A DNA stretch of 64,000 bases from Arcanobacterium phocae (GCF_900105865.1 NZ_LT629804.1:1736001-1800000); one strand, 5' to 3'; positions 9,304-19,316 are shown, numbered from the stretch's first letter. The notes: generated from the letters alone by a model not told the origin. Program-made: numbers and translations.

Positions 9304-10535
9304 CTTTTCCTCCGAATAAGAGCTCGCGCATGCCGGACTAAACCACGACGTGCCGTAAAACTTTCCCGAACACCTGGTACATCCAAAGCTGTCGCTGCCA
9401 CTACCCCAAGCATCCACACAGTTGCCATCATGGATGATCCACCCATAGAGACGAACGGCAATGGAATTCCGAATACTGGAAGCAAACCAGTAACAACCCA
9501 CATATTTGCGAATGCTTGCCCACATAGCCATAAAGCCGCACCCACAGCAAGTAGTTGAGCATAACGGTCATGATGGTTCATAGCTATCCGCAACAATGCC
9601 CATCCCAGTGCTAAGAACAATAAAATAATGGTGAATGCACCGATCATCCCAAGCTCTTCACCGATAACGGCAAAAATAAAATCAGTATGGGCTTCCGCAA
9701 GATCGCGCCATTTTTCTTTCCCTGCGCCTAAACCGGCACCGGTTACCCCGCCAGATCCAAAGGCAAATAGGGCGTAGTCTGACTGCGTCGGAGTGATCTG
9801 GTCTGGGAGTGTCAACAAGTTAGTAATGTAATCCCCCACACGGTAAAGGCGTGAAGGTCGTATCACAACAAGAATCGTAGCCAAAAAAACGAATCCATAA
9901 CCTGGCCGAATGAGCTGTCTGCCGCGCAACCCGGCGAGCCAAATCATACCTCCACCGATAAGAACAAAGATCAATCCTGTTCCGACGTCTCCGCCAAGAA
10001 CAACCACACCAGTAGCTAGCAAAAAGCCGATGGTCGGAATAACAATTGTCTTTGATGTTTGGATTTCCGGAACGGTCAGGCGTGCAAGCATCATTGCCAG
10101 CCAGATGATCATGGCGAGTTTCAAAAACTCCGATGGCTGCAGCGCGAAGCCTCCTAGCCGAAGCCAGTTATTATTTCCAGCAACCCCTTCGCCCCCCTGT
10201 AGTAAGACTAGAGTCTGTAGAACGACACCTAGCATAAGGGGAACTATAGCCACTCGTTGCAGAATTTTGTATGGGACAGCGGTAAGCAGAGCCGCCCCAA
10301 TAATGCCGATGACTGCATAGATAGACTGGCGAAGTGCCACTGCGAAAAGCGGGGTCGAAGGATCACGCGAAACTGCGGAGATCGATGACGGGGCAGTCGC
10401 CGAGAACACCATAAATACACCGATAGTCATCAGCATGAGTGCCGATGCAGCCATTAATAGTAAGGATTGAAGAATGACATTGCGACGTGCCAGCTCCGTT
10501 GGTGAGAGTGTGTCTACTGGCTCGTAATGATTCAT
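9300..10535 (-). CDS. ftsW: SEDS peptidoglycan polymerase FtsW
   Basis: A 411-residue polytopic membrane protein of the SEDS family that polymerises lipid II at the septum together with its class B PBP partner FtsI. About ten hydrophobic segments are visible. Family signatures include NNNWLRLGGFALQPSEFLKLA (about 120-140), ALFAFGSGGVTGAGLGAGKEKW in the large extracellular loop, TDFIFAVIGEELG (about 286-298) and GLLPVFGIPLPFVSMGGSS (about 351-369). It lies between murD and murG with overlaps on both sides, as in most actinobacterial dcw clusters. Confidence 0.95.
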   Translation of the reverse strand: MNHYEPVDTLSPTELARRNVILQSLLLMAASALMLMTIGVFMVFSATAPSSISAVSRDPSTPLFAVALRQSIYAVIGIIGAALLTAVPYKILQRVAIVPLMLGVVLQTLVLLQGGEGVAGNNNWLRLGGFALQPSEFLKLAMIIWLAMMLARLTVPEIQTSKTIVIPTIGFLLATGVVVLGGDVGTGLIFVLIGGGMIWLAGLRGRQLIRPGYGFVFLATILVVIRPSRLYRVGDYITNLLTLPDQITPTQSDYALFAFGSGGVTGAGLGAGKEKWRDLAEAHTDFIFAVIGEELGMIGAFTIILLFLALGWALLRIAMNHHDRYAQLLAVGAALWLCGQAFANMWVVTGLLPVFGIPLPFVSMGGSSMMATVWMLGVVAATALDVPGVRESFTARRGLVRHARALIRRKR

Positions 10536-12037
10536 TATTCCTCCTCGCCAGCTACCACCAATTCACGAACTTCTTGAGCAAACCTATTGCCTCGATCAGC
10601 GTAACTGGTGAACTGATCTTGGGATGCGCACGCCGGAGCTAACAAAACTGTTTGACCGGGACGGGCTAGGCTATGTGCATGAGCGACGGCTTCATGCATT
10701 GGCTCATTACTTGTTGTATCAATAAATATTACTGGAATACTGAGATTATCTAATGCGGCACGCCATGGTTCTTGATCGGTTCCGATCACAATAACGCCAG
10801 CCAAACGATCCGACACTCGTTCGACGAGTTCCTCGAACCGGGCACCCTTTGCCAATCCGCCGGCAATCCAAATTGTACTTGCCGGCTTTTGCACGAGTAA
10901 AGACGCTTGCGCCGCATGTGTATTCGTAGCTTTCGAATCGTCGATATATGCTACTTTGGCGTGCTGAGTAACAAGTTCGATACGATGTGCGTCCGGATGG
11001 AAGCGACGCAAGCCTTCTCGAATAGCCGACGGCGAGGTGCCGACTGAACGTGCTAAGGTAGCCGCCATCATTGCATCTTTTACGATGTGGACCGGAAGAT
11101 CGTATCCTTGCGGAGCTAAATGCGTGACGTCAGCAATTGTAAATAATTCTATTGCCTGAACTTGACGTCGATTACCAAACGCCCGATCGACGATGATGTC
11201 ATCAACAATGCCGATTTCTCCGATATTTGGCACTCCCAACGACACTCCGATAGCGCGAGCTCCTTCAATAACATCAGCATTATCGACCATTATGCGCACA
11301 TCTGCATCGTGAAGGGGGAATACACATGCTTGGTGAGTACGCTCGTAGATCGATGCCTTTGCAGCAACATATTCGTCCCGATTCTCATGCCATTCGAGGT
11401 GATCGTCCGCAACGTTTAGCACCACTGAAGCAGTTGGTTCCATCGAGTAGGTGGCGGCTAGCTGGAACGATGACAGCTCAAACGCAAATGCGTTGGGAGC
11501 TTCGCTTGAAGTATCACTAACAGCAGTCACTGCAGGCGTCCCAACATTTCCCACTGCCAGCGCCCGTAGACCAGCACTATTGAGTATGGTTTCGAGCATT
11601 GTTACCGTTGTGGTTTTGCCGTTCGTGCCAGTGATACAAAGCCACGGAGCATACTGACCGTTTTCATCACAGGCTCGCAGGTGCCAAGCAAGCTCGATTT
11701 CTGACCAGACTGGAATTCCAGCTTGGCGCAAGCGACGCCACTCGACTCCTGTTTGGCGAAATCCTGGGGAAATGATAACAATGTCGGGGTTCCATTGCAG
11801 AACCGCTTCAATGAGGCGCTCAGGATCTGCACAGCTTTCACACACATCGAGCGCAGAAGGGTCAAGTGCCTCAAGGGCCTGTGCTCGTGCATCCCACGCA
11901 CCTAGTAAGGCATCAGTGTGTTGATGTAGCGCTTGAATCGATGCCCGTCCCGATACGCCTATACCGACGACAGCGATTCGTTGCCCGTCAAATTTACTCG
12001 CGCCTGGAATCGAAAGAGTCACTGTTGTGCCAGCCAT
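10535..12037 (-). CDS. murD: UDP-N-acetylmuramoyl-L-alanine--D-glutamate ligase
   Basis: A 500-residue Mur ligase that adds D-Glu to UDP-MurNAc-L-Ala. It shows the N-terminal IAVVGIGVSGRASIQAL, the P-loop CITGTNGKTTTVTML (about 131-145), NVADDHLEWHENRDEYVAAKASIY in the central domain and IDDSKATNTHAAQASL (about 359-374). It begins 19 bp inside the end of mraY, a rather long overlap that still keeps a credible start (MAGTTVTLSIPG). It shares one base with ftsW. Confidence 0.95.
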   Translation of the reverse strand: MAGTTVTLSIPGASKFDGQRIAVVGIGVSGRASIQALHQHTDALLGAWDARAQALEALDPSALDVCESCADPERLIEAVLQWNPDIVIISPGFRQTGVEWRRLRQAGIPVWSEIELAWHLRACDENGQYAPWLCITGTNGKTTTVTMLETILNSAGLRALAVGNVGTPAVTAVSDTSSEAPNAFAFELSSFQLAATYSMEPTASVVLNVADDHLEWHENRDEYVAAKASIYERTHQACVFPLHDADVRIMVDNADVIEGARAIGVSLGVPNIGEIGIVDDIIVDRAFGNRRQVQAIELFTIADVTHLAPQGYDLPVHIVKDAMMAATLARSVGTSPSAIREGLRRFHPDAHRIELVTQHAKVAYIDDSKATNTHAAQASLLVQKPASTIWIAGGLAKGARFEELVERVSDRLAGVIVIGTDQEPWRAALDNLSIPVIFIDTTSNEPMHEAVAHAHSLARPGQTVLLAPACASQDQFTSYADRGNRFAQEVRELVVAGEEE

Positions 12038-13104
12038 TCTGCATAAAACAAAAACATTCCGGTGGAAATAAATAAACCCTGAATGAGCCAGAACCGTACC
12101 ACGATTGTGACTTCTTTCCAGCCCTTAAGCTCGAAATGGTGATGTAACGGAGCCATTCGGAATACTCGTCGACCAGTCAGTTTAAACATACCGATCTGAA
12201 TAACGTCAGAAAAAACGATGATAACAAAAAGCCCACCAAGCAAAACGGCCAGGATCTCAGTACGGGTTAAAATCGAAACTCCCGCAAATGCGCCGCCTAA
12301 AGCCAATGACCCAGTATCTCCCATAAAGATCGCAGCTGGCGACGTATTATGCCACAAGAAACCGAAACATGCACCGACAATAGCAGCGCATATAATAGCA
12401 ATCTCACGCGGATCCCGAACATCATAGCATCCCGAAGTTGCAGCTACGAGTGATTCACATGTCTGGTAGTACTGCCAGATTCCTACCACTGTATAGGCCC
12501 CAAATGCGAGCATTGAAGCACCCGCAGCAAGACCATCTAATCCATCTGTCAGATTAACGGCATTAGACCAAGCACTGATGAGAAAGTTAGCCCAGACAGT
12601 GAAGAGGATGAGACCTGCCACCGGCCCCCAGACACCAAAGTTAATTGGCAGATCACGTACTAGCGAGACAGCAGTTGATCCCGGAGTTCGGTTCATATCG
12701 TTATGAAATTGCAAGGACAGAACCGAAAACGCGATTCCAACTGTTCCCAGCCCGATCATCTTTGCACGCGGAGTTAGCCCCAGCGAGCGTTCCTTGCTGA
12801 CTTTAATAAAGTCATCTAGGAATCCAACCAGACCCATGCCTATCATCAGTCCTAGGAGTAAAAACCCTGAAACTTGCGGTACTCGTTGCATCACAATATT
12901 TGCAACTGCCCAGCCAATAACGGTGGCTCCAATAATGACGACTCCACCCATGGTCGGGGTGCCACGCTTGACAAGATGAGTCGTTGGGCCGTCTTCTCGA
13001 ATGAACTGACCGTAGGATCGGCGTTCTAGCACTCTGATGAAAAGTGGCGTGCCGAGCAACGAAACAACTAGTGCTGTACCAAGTGCAATAAGAATCGCGA
13101 GCAT
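12019..13104 (-). CDS. mraY: Phospho-MurNAc-pentapeptide transferase MraY
   Basis: A 361-residue polytopic membrane enzyme that attaches phospho-MurNAc-pentapeptide to undecaprenyl phosphate, giving lipid I. Ten transmembrane segments are evident. Diagnostic motifs include GTPTMGGVV (about 48-56), FLDDFIKVSKERSLGL (catalytic Asp pair, about 94-109), NAVNLTDGLDGLAAG (about 182-196), FMGDTGSLALGG (about 261-272) and MAPLHHHFELKGW (about 317-329). It sits 1 bp downstream of murF and overlaps murD by 19 bp. Confidence 0.96.
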   Translation of the reverse strand: MLAILIALGTALVVSLLGTPLFIRVLERRSYGQFIREDGPTTHLVKRGTPTMGGVVIIGATVIGWAVANIVMQRVPQVSGFLLLGLMIGMGLVGFLDDFIKVSKERSLGLTPRAKMIGLGTVGIAFSVLSLQFHNDMNRTPGSTAVSLVRDLPINFGVWGPVAGLILFTVWANFLISAWSNAVNLTDGLDGLAAGASMLAFGAYTVVGIWQYYQTCESLVAATSGCYDVRDPREIAIICAAIVGACFGFLWHNTSPAAIFMGDTGSLALGGAFAGVSILTRTEILAVLLGGLFVIIVFSDVIQIGMFKLTGRRVFRMAPLHHHFELKGWKEVTIVVRFWLIQGLFISTGMFLFYAEWLAQQ

Positions 13105-14523
13105 TTAGCGTTCTTTCTCCTTTAGCGCATCTGCGAGCTGCCACACCCCAGAACCATTTGAACCTTTTAGTAAAACGACATCGCCGTTACAGACTAGCCT
13201 ATCAAGCAAAAGCCGAGCTTCGCTTATATCTGCGACTCGGTGTACCTCAACACCATCATTCTGAGCTGCAAGTGCCATCGTTTCCACGCCGTCGCCTAGC
13301 GCAATAAGTTTATCTATTCCTAAATCAGCAACCGTATGCCCGATGGATTCATGCTCCGAAGCGGACGCTTCGCCAAGTTCCAGCATCTGCCCTAGAACAG
13401 CGATAGTCCGCTGGCCTTGACCGATATGAGCGAGAGCCTGGAGTCCTGCTCGCATCGAATCAGGATTCGCATTGTACGAATCGTCAATAATTCTTACACC
13501 TGCCGATTCCCAGACATCCATCCGATGCGGACTATCTGCGCGTGCTTGCGATAGCCGCGTGGCGCAATCAGCGACCGTTGCTCCAAGCTCAATGGCTACG
13601 GTTGCGGCAGCAAGTGCATTAGCAACATGATGAGTTCCTACCAGATTCAAGGCTACTTGTGCCGCCTCGCCTGCGTGATGCAGAGTGAACGTTGCTTTGC
13701 CGGTAGGATCAGTTGCAATATTGGATGCCCAAACGCCCTCGCGATATTGACCCGACACCGAAAAGAAAACCACTTTTCCGGGGGCCAGTCTAGCCATCGC
13801 TCGTACTCGTTCGTCGTCATAATTTAAGACGACAACTCCGTCACTACGCGTTCCAGTTACCAATTCTGATTTGGCCTTGGCAACGTTTTCGATACCACCA
13901 AATTCACCAAGATGAGCGCGAGCAACGGCTAAAACTACCGAAATGTCTGGAGCGGCAATGCCCGTGAGGTAGTCCAAGTTACCAATATGGTCAGCGCCCA
14001 TCTCGAGCACTAAAGTAGCGGTGTCTTCATGAGCACGTAGTACTGTTAGCGGAAGGCCAAGTTCATTATTAAATGAGCCTGGTGGGGCAATTATTGGTCC
14101 GCGCCACCTAAGGAGATCAGCAAGAAGGTCTTTAGTGGTGGTTTTACCAACCGATCCAGTTACACCGATAACCTTAAAATTGGGTTGACTAGATTTCCGC
14201 ACGGCTTGTTCTTGGTCATGCGCGATTTTTCCTAAAGCAAGAATTGGATCTGCTACAGTAATGATCCGATCTGCAGGAGCCCCACTAGCTTCTGCAGCTG
14301 CCCGATCTGCAGTTAACACTCCGGTAGCACCAGCTGTTAGTGCAACAGCAGCAAAGCGATTTCCATCAACACGTTCGCCAGCGATTGCAACAAACAACTC
14401 ACCACCAGTGATTTGGCGATTATCAGTCGCAACTGCACTAACTGGCAATGCCGCAGATTCAGCTGACGATGGAAAATTGCCATCGACGACGTTCGCAATC
14501 TGTTCGAGAGTCGTCTTGATCAT
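13105..14523 (-). CDS. murF: UDP-MurNAc-tripeptide:D-alanyl-D-alanine ligase
   Basis: A 472-residue Mur ligase that adds D-Ala-D-Ala to complete the pentapeptide. The N-terminal domain includes TDNRQITGGELFVAIAGERVDGNRF; the ATP loop is VTGSVGKTTTKDLLADLL (about 120-137), then MGADHIGNLDYLTGIAAPD and IIDDSYNANPDSMRAGLQAL (about 325-344). Length is usual. It overlaps murE by 4 bp and runs up to 1 bp from mraY. Confidence 0.95.
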   Translation of the reverse strand: MIKTTLEQIANVVDGNFPSSAESAALPVSAVATDNRQITGGELFVAIAGERVDGNRFAAVALTAGATGVLTADRAAAEASGAPADRIITVADPILALGKIAHDQEQAVRKSSQPNFKVIGVTGSVGKTTTKDLLADLLRWRGPIIAPPGSFNNELGLPLTVLRAHEDTATLVLEMGADHIGNLDYLTGIAAPDISVVLAVARAHLGEFGGIENVAKAKSELVTGTRSDGVVVLNYDDERVRAMARLAPGKVVFFSVSGQYREGVWASNIATDPTGKATFTLHHAGEAAQVALNLVGTHHVANALAAATVAIELGATVADCATRLSQARADSPHRMDVWESAGVRIIDDSYNANPDSMRAGLQALAHIGQGQRTIAVLGQMLELGEASASEHESIGHTVADLGIDKLIALGDGVETMALAAQNDGVEVHRVADISEARLLLDRLVCNGDVVLLKGSNGSGVWQLADALKEKER

Positions 14524-16007
14524 TCTTGAGCCTTTCGTGTGGCGAGTGCAGCGCGGGCAACGTCACGATCGTCAAGCTCAATTAGCGTCCCATTCATATC
14601 TTGGAGACGTTCGTGGCCTCGTCCGGCAATAAGTATAGTATCGTCCGGCTGCGCTTCCTGAATGGTTTGCTTAATTGCCTCAGTTCGATCAGCAATTTCA
14701 CTCCAGTTGGTTTGTCCCGGAATTCCAGCAATTAATTCAGCTCTAATAGCAGCTGGGTCTTCGGAATGCGGATCGTCATCTGTGATAACTAAAACATCAG
14801 CACGGGTAGCAACAGCGTTAGCCATCGCTGGTCTTTTCTCTTTGTCTCGGTCTCCTGCGGATCCAGTTATAACAACCAAACGCCCCTGGGTTTCTGGCTT
14901 TAATGCGGTGATTGCTTGAACAAGAGCATCCTCATTATGGGCAAAATCCACGACGACGCGCGGGCGTTGTCCCACTAGTTCCATTCTCCCTGGAACCGTC
15001 GGACTGACGCCATTGTGCCCAGTAAGTGCGTTCGCAATATCATCGAGCGCATAGCCAGCTTTAGCAACCATCGCTATTGCGAGAGCCGCGTTGCTAATAT
15101 TGAAAGCTCCTGGCATTGCAGTGTACGTGGTTATTTCTTCGCCGCGGGGATTTGTTACTGTAAATAAGTGGTCTGCATGGGCGTGTACCGACCACGCCCC
15201 AGGCACGCGAGTCTCCGTATAGAATTGATCCATTCGGTCAGCTTCACGTTCCGCGAGTATTTGTCCCCATTGCGTGTCTGCTATGACCACTCCAGACTGT
15301 GCATGCTCGTTATCAAATAGCTGGGCTTTCGCTTCGAAATAATCAGCTAACGTCTTGTGATAATCAAGATGATCCTGACTAAGATTGGTGAACCCAGCTA
15401 CAGAGAATCGAATTGGGTTGATCCGGCCTTGGGAAAGCGCGTGAGATGATGCCTCCATGACGAGACTAGTTCCGCCTTCCTCAACCAACGCTGCCAACAT
15501 TGCTTGTAAATCGGCTGGCTGTGGAGTTGTCAATTGCGCCGGGATTTCTGTGCCTGCGATACGGATCGCAACGGTTCCAATCAAGCCAGTTGTTTCGCCT
15601 AACGCCTGCAAAATATGGTCAATCATAAATGCTGTGGTCGTTTTGCCGTTCGTTCCGGTAATGGCGTAGGTAGTTAGCTGCCGTGCTGGATACCCATATA
15701 TTGCAGCGGCAATCTCGCCAACTTTTTTGGCGATATCTGGGACGACGACGATTGGGATATCGGCTTCTACCAGATCTGCACCTATTTCATCTGTAGCAAC
15801 TGCAACAGCTCCAGCACTAACAGCAGCATCAGCAAAACATGCACCGTGGTTGTGAACTCCGGGAACTCCGATAAAAAGATCTCCGGGTTTTACTGCACGG
15901 TTGTCCGTTGTAACACCGGTGACAGCAAGGCTAGCCGTGGCTAGGTCCGAGCATTCTGGAATAGCCTCCCCTAGAGGGCAGGGTTTGACGTTTTTTGGCC
16001 GAATCAT
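14520..16007 (-). CDS. murE: UDP-MurNAc-dipeptide ligase MurE, DDPH-type (predicted lysine/ornithine-adding)
   Basis: A 495-residue Mur ligase that adds the third stem-peptide residue. It has TDNRAVKPGDLFIGVPG, the P-loop AITGTNGKTTTAFMIDH, SSHALSQGRI and the HNEDALVQAI segment. The amino-acid-specificity motif, DNPR in meso-diaminopimelate enzymes, is DDPH here (residues about 411-414, bases 14766-14777, then SEDP). Loss of the Arg that binds the DAP carboxylate suggests L-Lys or L-Orn as substrate, which fits Actinomycetaceae wall types. The family assignment is certain; the substrate is inference. It overlaps both ftsI and murF by 4 bp. Confidence 0.94.
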   Translation of the reverse strand: MIRPKNVKPCPLGEAIPECSDLATASLAVTGVTTDNRAVKPGDLFIGVPGVHNHGACFADAAVSAGAVAVATDEIGADLVEADIPIVVVPDIAKKVGEIAAAIYGYPARQLTTYAITGTNGKTTTAFMIDHILQALGETTGLIGTVAIRIAGTEIPAQLTTPQPADLQAMLAALVEEGGTSLVMEASSHALSQGRINPIRFSVAGFTNLSQDHLDYHKTLADYFEAKAQLFDNEHAQSGVVIADTQWGQILAEREADRMDQFYTETRVPGAWSVHAHADHLFTVTNPRGEEITTYTAMPGAFNISNAALAIAMVAKAGYALDDIANALTGHNGVSPTVPGRMELVGQRPRVVVDFAHNEDALVQAITALKPETQGRLVVITGSAGDRDKEKRPAMANAVATRADVLVITDDDPHSEDPAAIRAELIAGIPGQTNWSEIADRTEAIKQTIQEAQPDDTILIAGRGHERLQDMNGTLIELDDRDVARAALATRKAQE

Positions 16008-17890
16008 GGTATCTCACTTTGTCTCCACGGATAGGTCACCAGTGGCTCTTGCGATGGCGCAACGCCCATCGACCGCATGGCAAACTTTCCAATGTCTCCA
16101 AAAACCGGCGCCGCAGTCGTTGCTCCATATCCAGCTCCAGCAGCGTTGTATATAACTACTGCGACTGCCAGTTGCGGTTTTTCAGCAGGAATTAGTCCGA
16201 CGAAGGTTCCAACTCGCTTTGTCAAGTTTCCGTTTTCGTCGGGAACCTCTGCAGTACCAGTTTTTCCAGCAACATTGTATCCCGGAACCGACGCAAGTCG
16301 TCCAGTAGAATCTGGTCGTGTAACGCCTTGTAAAATAGTATTGGCTGTTTTCGCAGTGTCAGCTGATACTACTTGTTCTGAAGCTCCGATAACAGTTGGC
16401 TCGAAATTACCTTTTTTGTCATAGATACCGTCCACAATATGGAGCGGGATTTTCACTCCATCATTTCCGATGATCGATATCATCTGCCCCAACTGTAGCG
16501 TTGACGCAGCCCACGCCTGGCCAATCATCGTCGTATAGTGAGTTCGGTTATCCCAGCTCTCATAAGGGTTGAGAATACCAGTCGCTTCACCAGGAAGCTC
16601 TACACCAGTTTTTTGGCCAATTCCAAATTTGCGTAGCATGCTGTAGCGGTATGAATCGTCGACTCGGTCTCCCATTTGAACCAAACCAGTGTTATATGAT
16701 TTACCGATGATTCCGGCTACGGTCATTGTGTCAGTAGCATGGTGATCATTGTCCGAAATAACCTGCCCGTTTGGCATTTGCAGGTGATCAGGAACTAGGA
16801 ACGTATCTGTTGGAGTGATGACACCTTTATCGAGTGCCGCGGAAAGAGTAATCACTTTTCCCGTTGAACCAGGTTCCACAATTGCCTGTACAGCACGTGA
16901 ATTCCAGTCTTCCGGGTTAACCTTTTCCAAATTGGATGGATCGGGCGCAGATGAATCTCCTAGCGCCAAGATACGCCCAGTGCCAATTTCAATAACTACT
17001 GCCGATCCCCATTCAGCATGGTTTTTCTGCACTGCAGAATCTAGTGCTTCTTGTGTGGCCAGCTGCAGATCTCGATCGATTGTCAGTTTTACGGTTCCGC
17101 CATCGACTGCAGGTACTTCTTTTCGAGCCCCCTGCGGGAAAACAGTTCCTGCAGGTCCGACTTCGACCGAGAGTTCCCCATTTTTACCTGCCAACAGTTT
17201 GTCATATGTGGACTCAATTCCGGCTCGCCCAGCTAGAGTGTTATCTTCGGCAGTAACTCCGGTATATCCCAGAATATTTCCTGCTACATTCCCGTTTGGA
17301 TACGAGCGTTGCATATACCGCTCAGGATATATGCCGTGGATATCCAGCTTGCTAATAGCGCGCCATTTATCCGGCGAAACATCCCGTTTAACGAGCTCCC
17401 ACTGGTTCTTTTCCGCTCCTCCCAAAAACAGACCAGCGAGTTCAGCTTCGTCTATCTCTAGCAGTGGCGCGACCTTTTTTGCTGCTGCAGCAGCTCCCGC
17501 GCCGATCAAGTTGTCTTCATCGTCATACTCTCGGTAATTAGCTATCTCAACCTGGTTGACACGAACGTTATAGCGTTCAATCGACGTCGCTAAGATTGCT
17601 CCATGCACGTCAACGATGTCGCCACGTTTAGCTTCTAATGAGATAGCTTGGCTACGTAACTCACGTGCTGTTTTTGATAGTTGTGGACCGCTGATCACTT
17701 GTAAGTAAAACAACCTTACCGCTAACACAGCAGCTACAATTACAACAATAAAGATAGTCTTTGACAATTTTTTGTTTGTCAGTTTTCGTGCTGCAATGCC
17801 ACCGCCAACGCCACGCCCCATGCCGTCTTTGAGGACATCAGCTAGCCAGTGCAGTACAGAAAACGATTCGAACTCACGTCGATCCGCCAT
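16004..17890 (-). CDS. ftsI: Septal class B penicillin-binding protein (FtsI/PBP3)
   Basis: A 628-residue bitopic transpeptidase that cross-links septal peptidoglycan in partnership with FtsW. A short cytoplasmic tail precedes one transmembrane segment (about 46-66). The pedestal domain (about 85-270) contains the KRGDIVDVHGAILATS start. The transpeptidase domain carries the acylation motif STGK (in VEPGSTGKVITLSAAL), SYN (in GKSYNTGLVQMG) and KTG (in VAGKTGTAEVP). No PASTA repeats are seen at the C-terminus, which ends soon after the transpeptidase domain. It overlaps murE by 4 bp and follows an FtsL-like gene. Confidence 0.94.
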   Translation of the reverse strand: MADRREFESFSVLHWLADVLKDGMGRGVGGGIAARKLTNKKLSKTIFIVVIVAAVLAVRLFYLQVISGPQLSKTARELRSQAISLEAKRGDIVDVHGAILATSIERYNVRVNQVEIANYREYDDEDNLIGAGAAAAAKKVAPLLEIDEAELAGLFLGGAEKNQWELVKRDVSPDKWRAISKLDIHGIYPERYMQRSYPNGNVAGNILGYTGVTAEDNTLAGRAGIESTYDKLLAGKNGELSVEVGPAGTVFPQGARKEVPAVDGGTVKLTIDRDLQLATQEALDSAVQKNHAEWGSAVVIEIGTGRILALGDSSAPDPSNLEKVNPEDWNSRAVQAIVEPGSTGKVITLSAALDKGVITPTDTFLVPDHLQMPNGQVISDNDHHATDTMTVAGIIGKSYNTGLVQMGDRVDDSYRYSMLRKFGIGQKTGVELPGEATGILNPYESWDNRTHYTTMIGQAWAASTLQLGQMISIIGNDGVKIPLHIVDGIYDKKGNFEPTVIGASEQVVSADTAKTANTILQGVTRPDSTGRLASVPGYNVAGKTGTAEVPDENGNLTKRVGTFVGLIPAEKPQLAVAVVIYNAAGAGYGATTAAPVFGDIGKFAMRSMGVAPSQEPLVTYPWRQSEIP

Positions 17891-17910
17891 GTTTCACTCC
17901 CCTCGAGGTA

Positions 17911-18309
17911 CTATTTGGCACCTTGGGGTTGTCCAATAATGGCTCCTGTTTCTGCATCAATATAGAACATTGATTTTGCTGGAACCATACCAATCAGTTG
18001 AGCTGACTGACGTAATTTCGACGGCGAAGACACTTCAATAACTTCACTTGTCAACGTTGATACCCGGGCCGCAGCTTCATTACGTTCAATCGAAAGATCT
18101 TTTAGCTCATACGCGCCAGCTACCATCAGCGTATTGAGGTAAAAAGCTGTAGCAAGTGCACCGAAAAAGAGAACCGCACATACGACGACGGTTCCAACGA
18201 ACCCACGAGCAGCCGCTGGAGTAGGAACAACCCGTAGTCCCGGTGCCTCAATAATCGGACGGGACGACGGCGCAAAATTAAGCTTACGTGCTTGTGTTGA
18301 GGCGCTCAT
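17911..18309 (-). CDS. ftsL: FtsL-like divisome protein
   Basis: A 132-residue bitopic protein: a Pro/Ala-containing cytoplasmic tail (about 1-35), one transmembrane segment (about 38-60, GFVGTVVVCAVLFFGALATAF), then a short coiled coil (ELKDLSIERNEAAARVSTLTSEVIEVSSPSKLRQ split over about 71-104) and a family-like tail containing IGMVPAKSMFYI. FtsL sequences diverge strongly, so the call rests mainly on topology and on its place between rsmH and ftsI. It overlaps rsmH by 4 bp and lies 20 bp from ftsI. Confidence 0.8.
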   Translation of the reverse strand: MSASTQARKLNFAPSSRPIIEAPGLRVVPTPAAARGFVGTVVVCAVLFFGALATAFYLNTLMVAGAYELKDLSIERNEAAARVSTLTSEVIEVSSPSKLRQSAQLIGMVPAKSMFYIDAETGAIIGQPQGAK

Positions 18310-19316
18310 AAGGTACTTCCTTGACGACGATAGGGCTGGGCAATGTGGGCTGGTGTTGCGCGTAATCGTTCAACAGCGCGCAATCGGACTGATGCGGAAC
18401 GCGGATTGGTTTCCTGCTCGGCTCGATCGGCTTTCTGTGCACCGCGAGTTAGTGCTTTAAGATATGGCGCATGATCTGCTAGTTCCATTGGTAGCCCCGG
18501 CGGTGAGGTGGATTTTAATCCCACGCTGAATGCTTCTTTGACAATGCGATCTTCTAGCGATTGATACGCTTCAACAGCTATTCGTCCACCAACTCGTAGC
18601 GACTCAATCGCGCGCGGGACTGCAGCTTCAAGCACGTCTAGTTCGTTATTCACCGCAATCCGCAATGCTTGGAACGTTCGTTTAGATGGGTTGCCACCTT
18701 TGCGCCGTGCTGGAGCAGGAATTGTTTCTCGTACTAAATCAGCTAGTTCGCTAGTGCGTTCTAACGGAGCTGTTTCACGACGTCGGATTATCGCACGCGC
18801 AATGTTTGGAGCAAATTTTTCTTCGCCGTATATCCGCAAAATACGTGCCAATTCACTATGCGACGCAGTTGCCAAAAGCTGTGCTGCGGTTATTCCACAG
18901 CTGGTATCCATACGCATATCTAGTGGCGCATCATGCGCGTAGGAAAAACCGCGTTCGGTCTCATCCAGCTGGAGTGACGACACTCCAAGGTCCATCAAAA
19001 TTGCATCAACTTTTCCGTCGTGTCCATATGTTTGCGCAACTTTATCGACGTCGTCATACGTGGTGTGAACGGGAATAAACCGTGTACCAAATGGTGCAAG
19101 CCGGTTACTGGCAAGTTCAATGGCTTGTTCGTCACGGTCAATACCGATAACAGTCAACTGAGGAAACGCTCGAAGGAACGCTTCACTATGACCGCCCATT
19201 CCTAACGTGCAGTCAATGAGGCAGGACTCTGCCTGCAACGCAGGACTCAAAATATCCACGATCGGTTTGAGCAGCACTGGGACATGCAGTGCATTGTTAT
19301 CTGCGGTTGATGGCAT
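18306..19316 (-). CDS. rsmH: 16S rRNA (cytosine1402-N4)-methyltransferase
   Basis: An about 336-residue SAM-dependent enzyme (MraW) that N4-methylates C1402 at the 16S decoding site. Motifs include HVPVLLKPIVDIL at the start, the SAM loop DCTLGMGGHSEAFL, MDLGVSSLQLDETERGFSY, PLDMRMD and SKRTFQALRIAVNNEL. The frame extends to a GTG at 19340, but the ATG at 19316 has an AGAAGGGA Shine-Dalgarno at a good distance and gives the usual N-terminus. It is the first gene after mraZ, separated by about 107 bp. Confidence 0.95.
   Translation of the reverse strand: MPSTADNNALHVPVLLKPIVDILSPALQAESCLIDCTLGMGGHSEAFLRAFPQLTVIGIDRDEQAIELASNRLAPFGTRFIPVHTTYDDVDKVAQTYGHDGKVDAILMDLGVSSLQLDETERGFSYAHDAPLDMRMDTSCGITAAQLLATASHSELARILRIYGEEKFAPNIARAIIRRRETAPLERTSELADLVRETIPAPARRKGGNPSKRTFQALRIAVNNELDVLEAAVPRAIESLRVGGRIAVEAYQSLEDRIVKEAFSVGLKSTSPPGLPMELADHAPYLKALTRGAQKADRAEQETNPRSASVRLRAVERLRATPAHIAQPYRRQGSTL

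Noticed and set aside
9304..9531. 76-codon N-terminal extension of murG
   Set aside because: It lies inside ftsW in another frame, has no family similarity, and the ATG at 9303 has a good Shine-Dalgarno and canonical GGGTAGH start.
16815..17537. 240-codon plus-strand frame opposite ftsI
   Set aside because: Antisense shadow, Ser/Pro-rich without domain signals.
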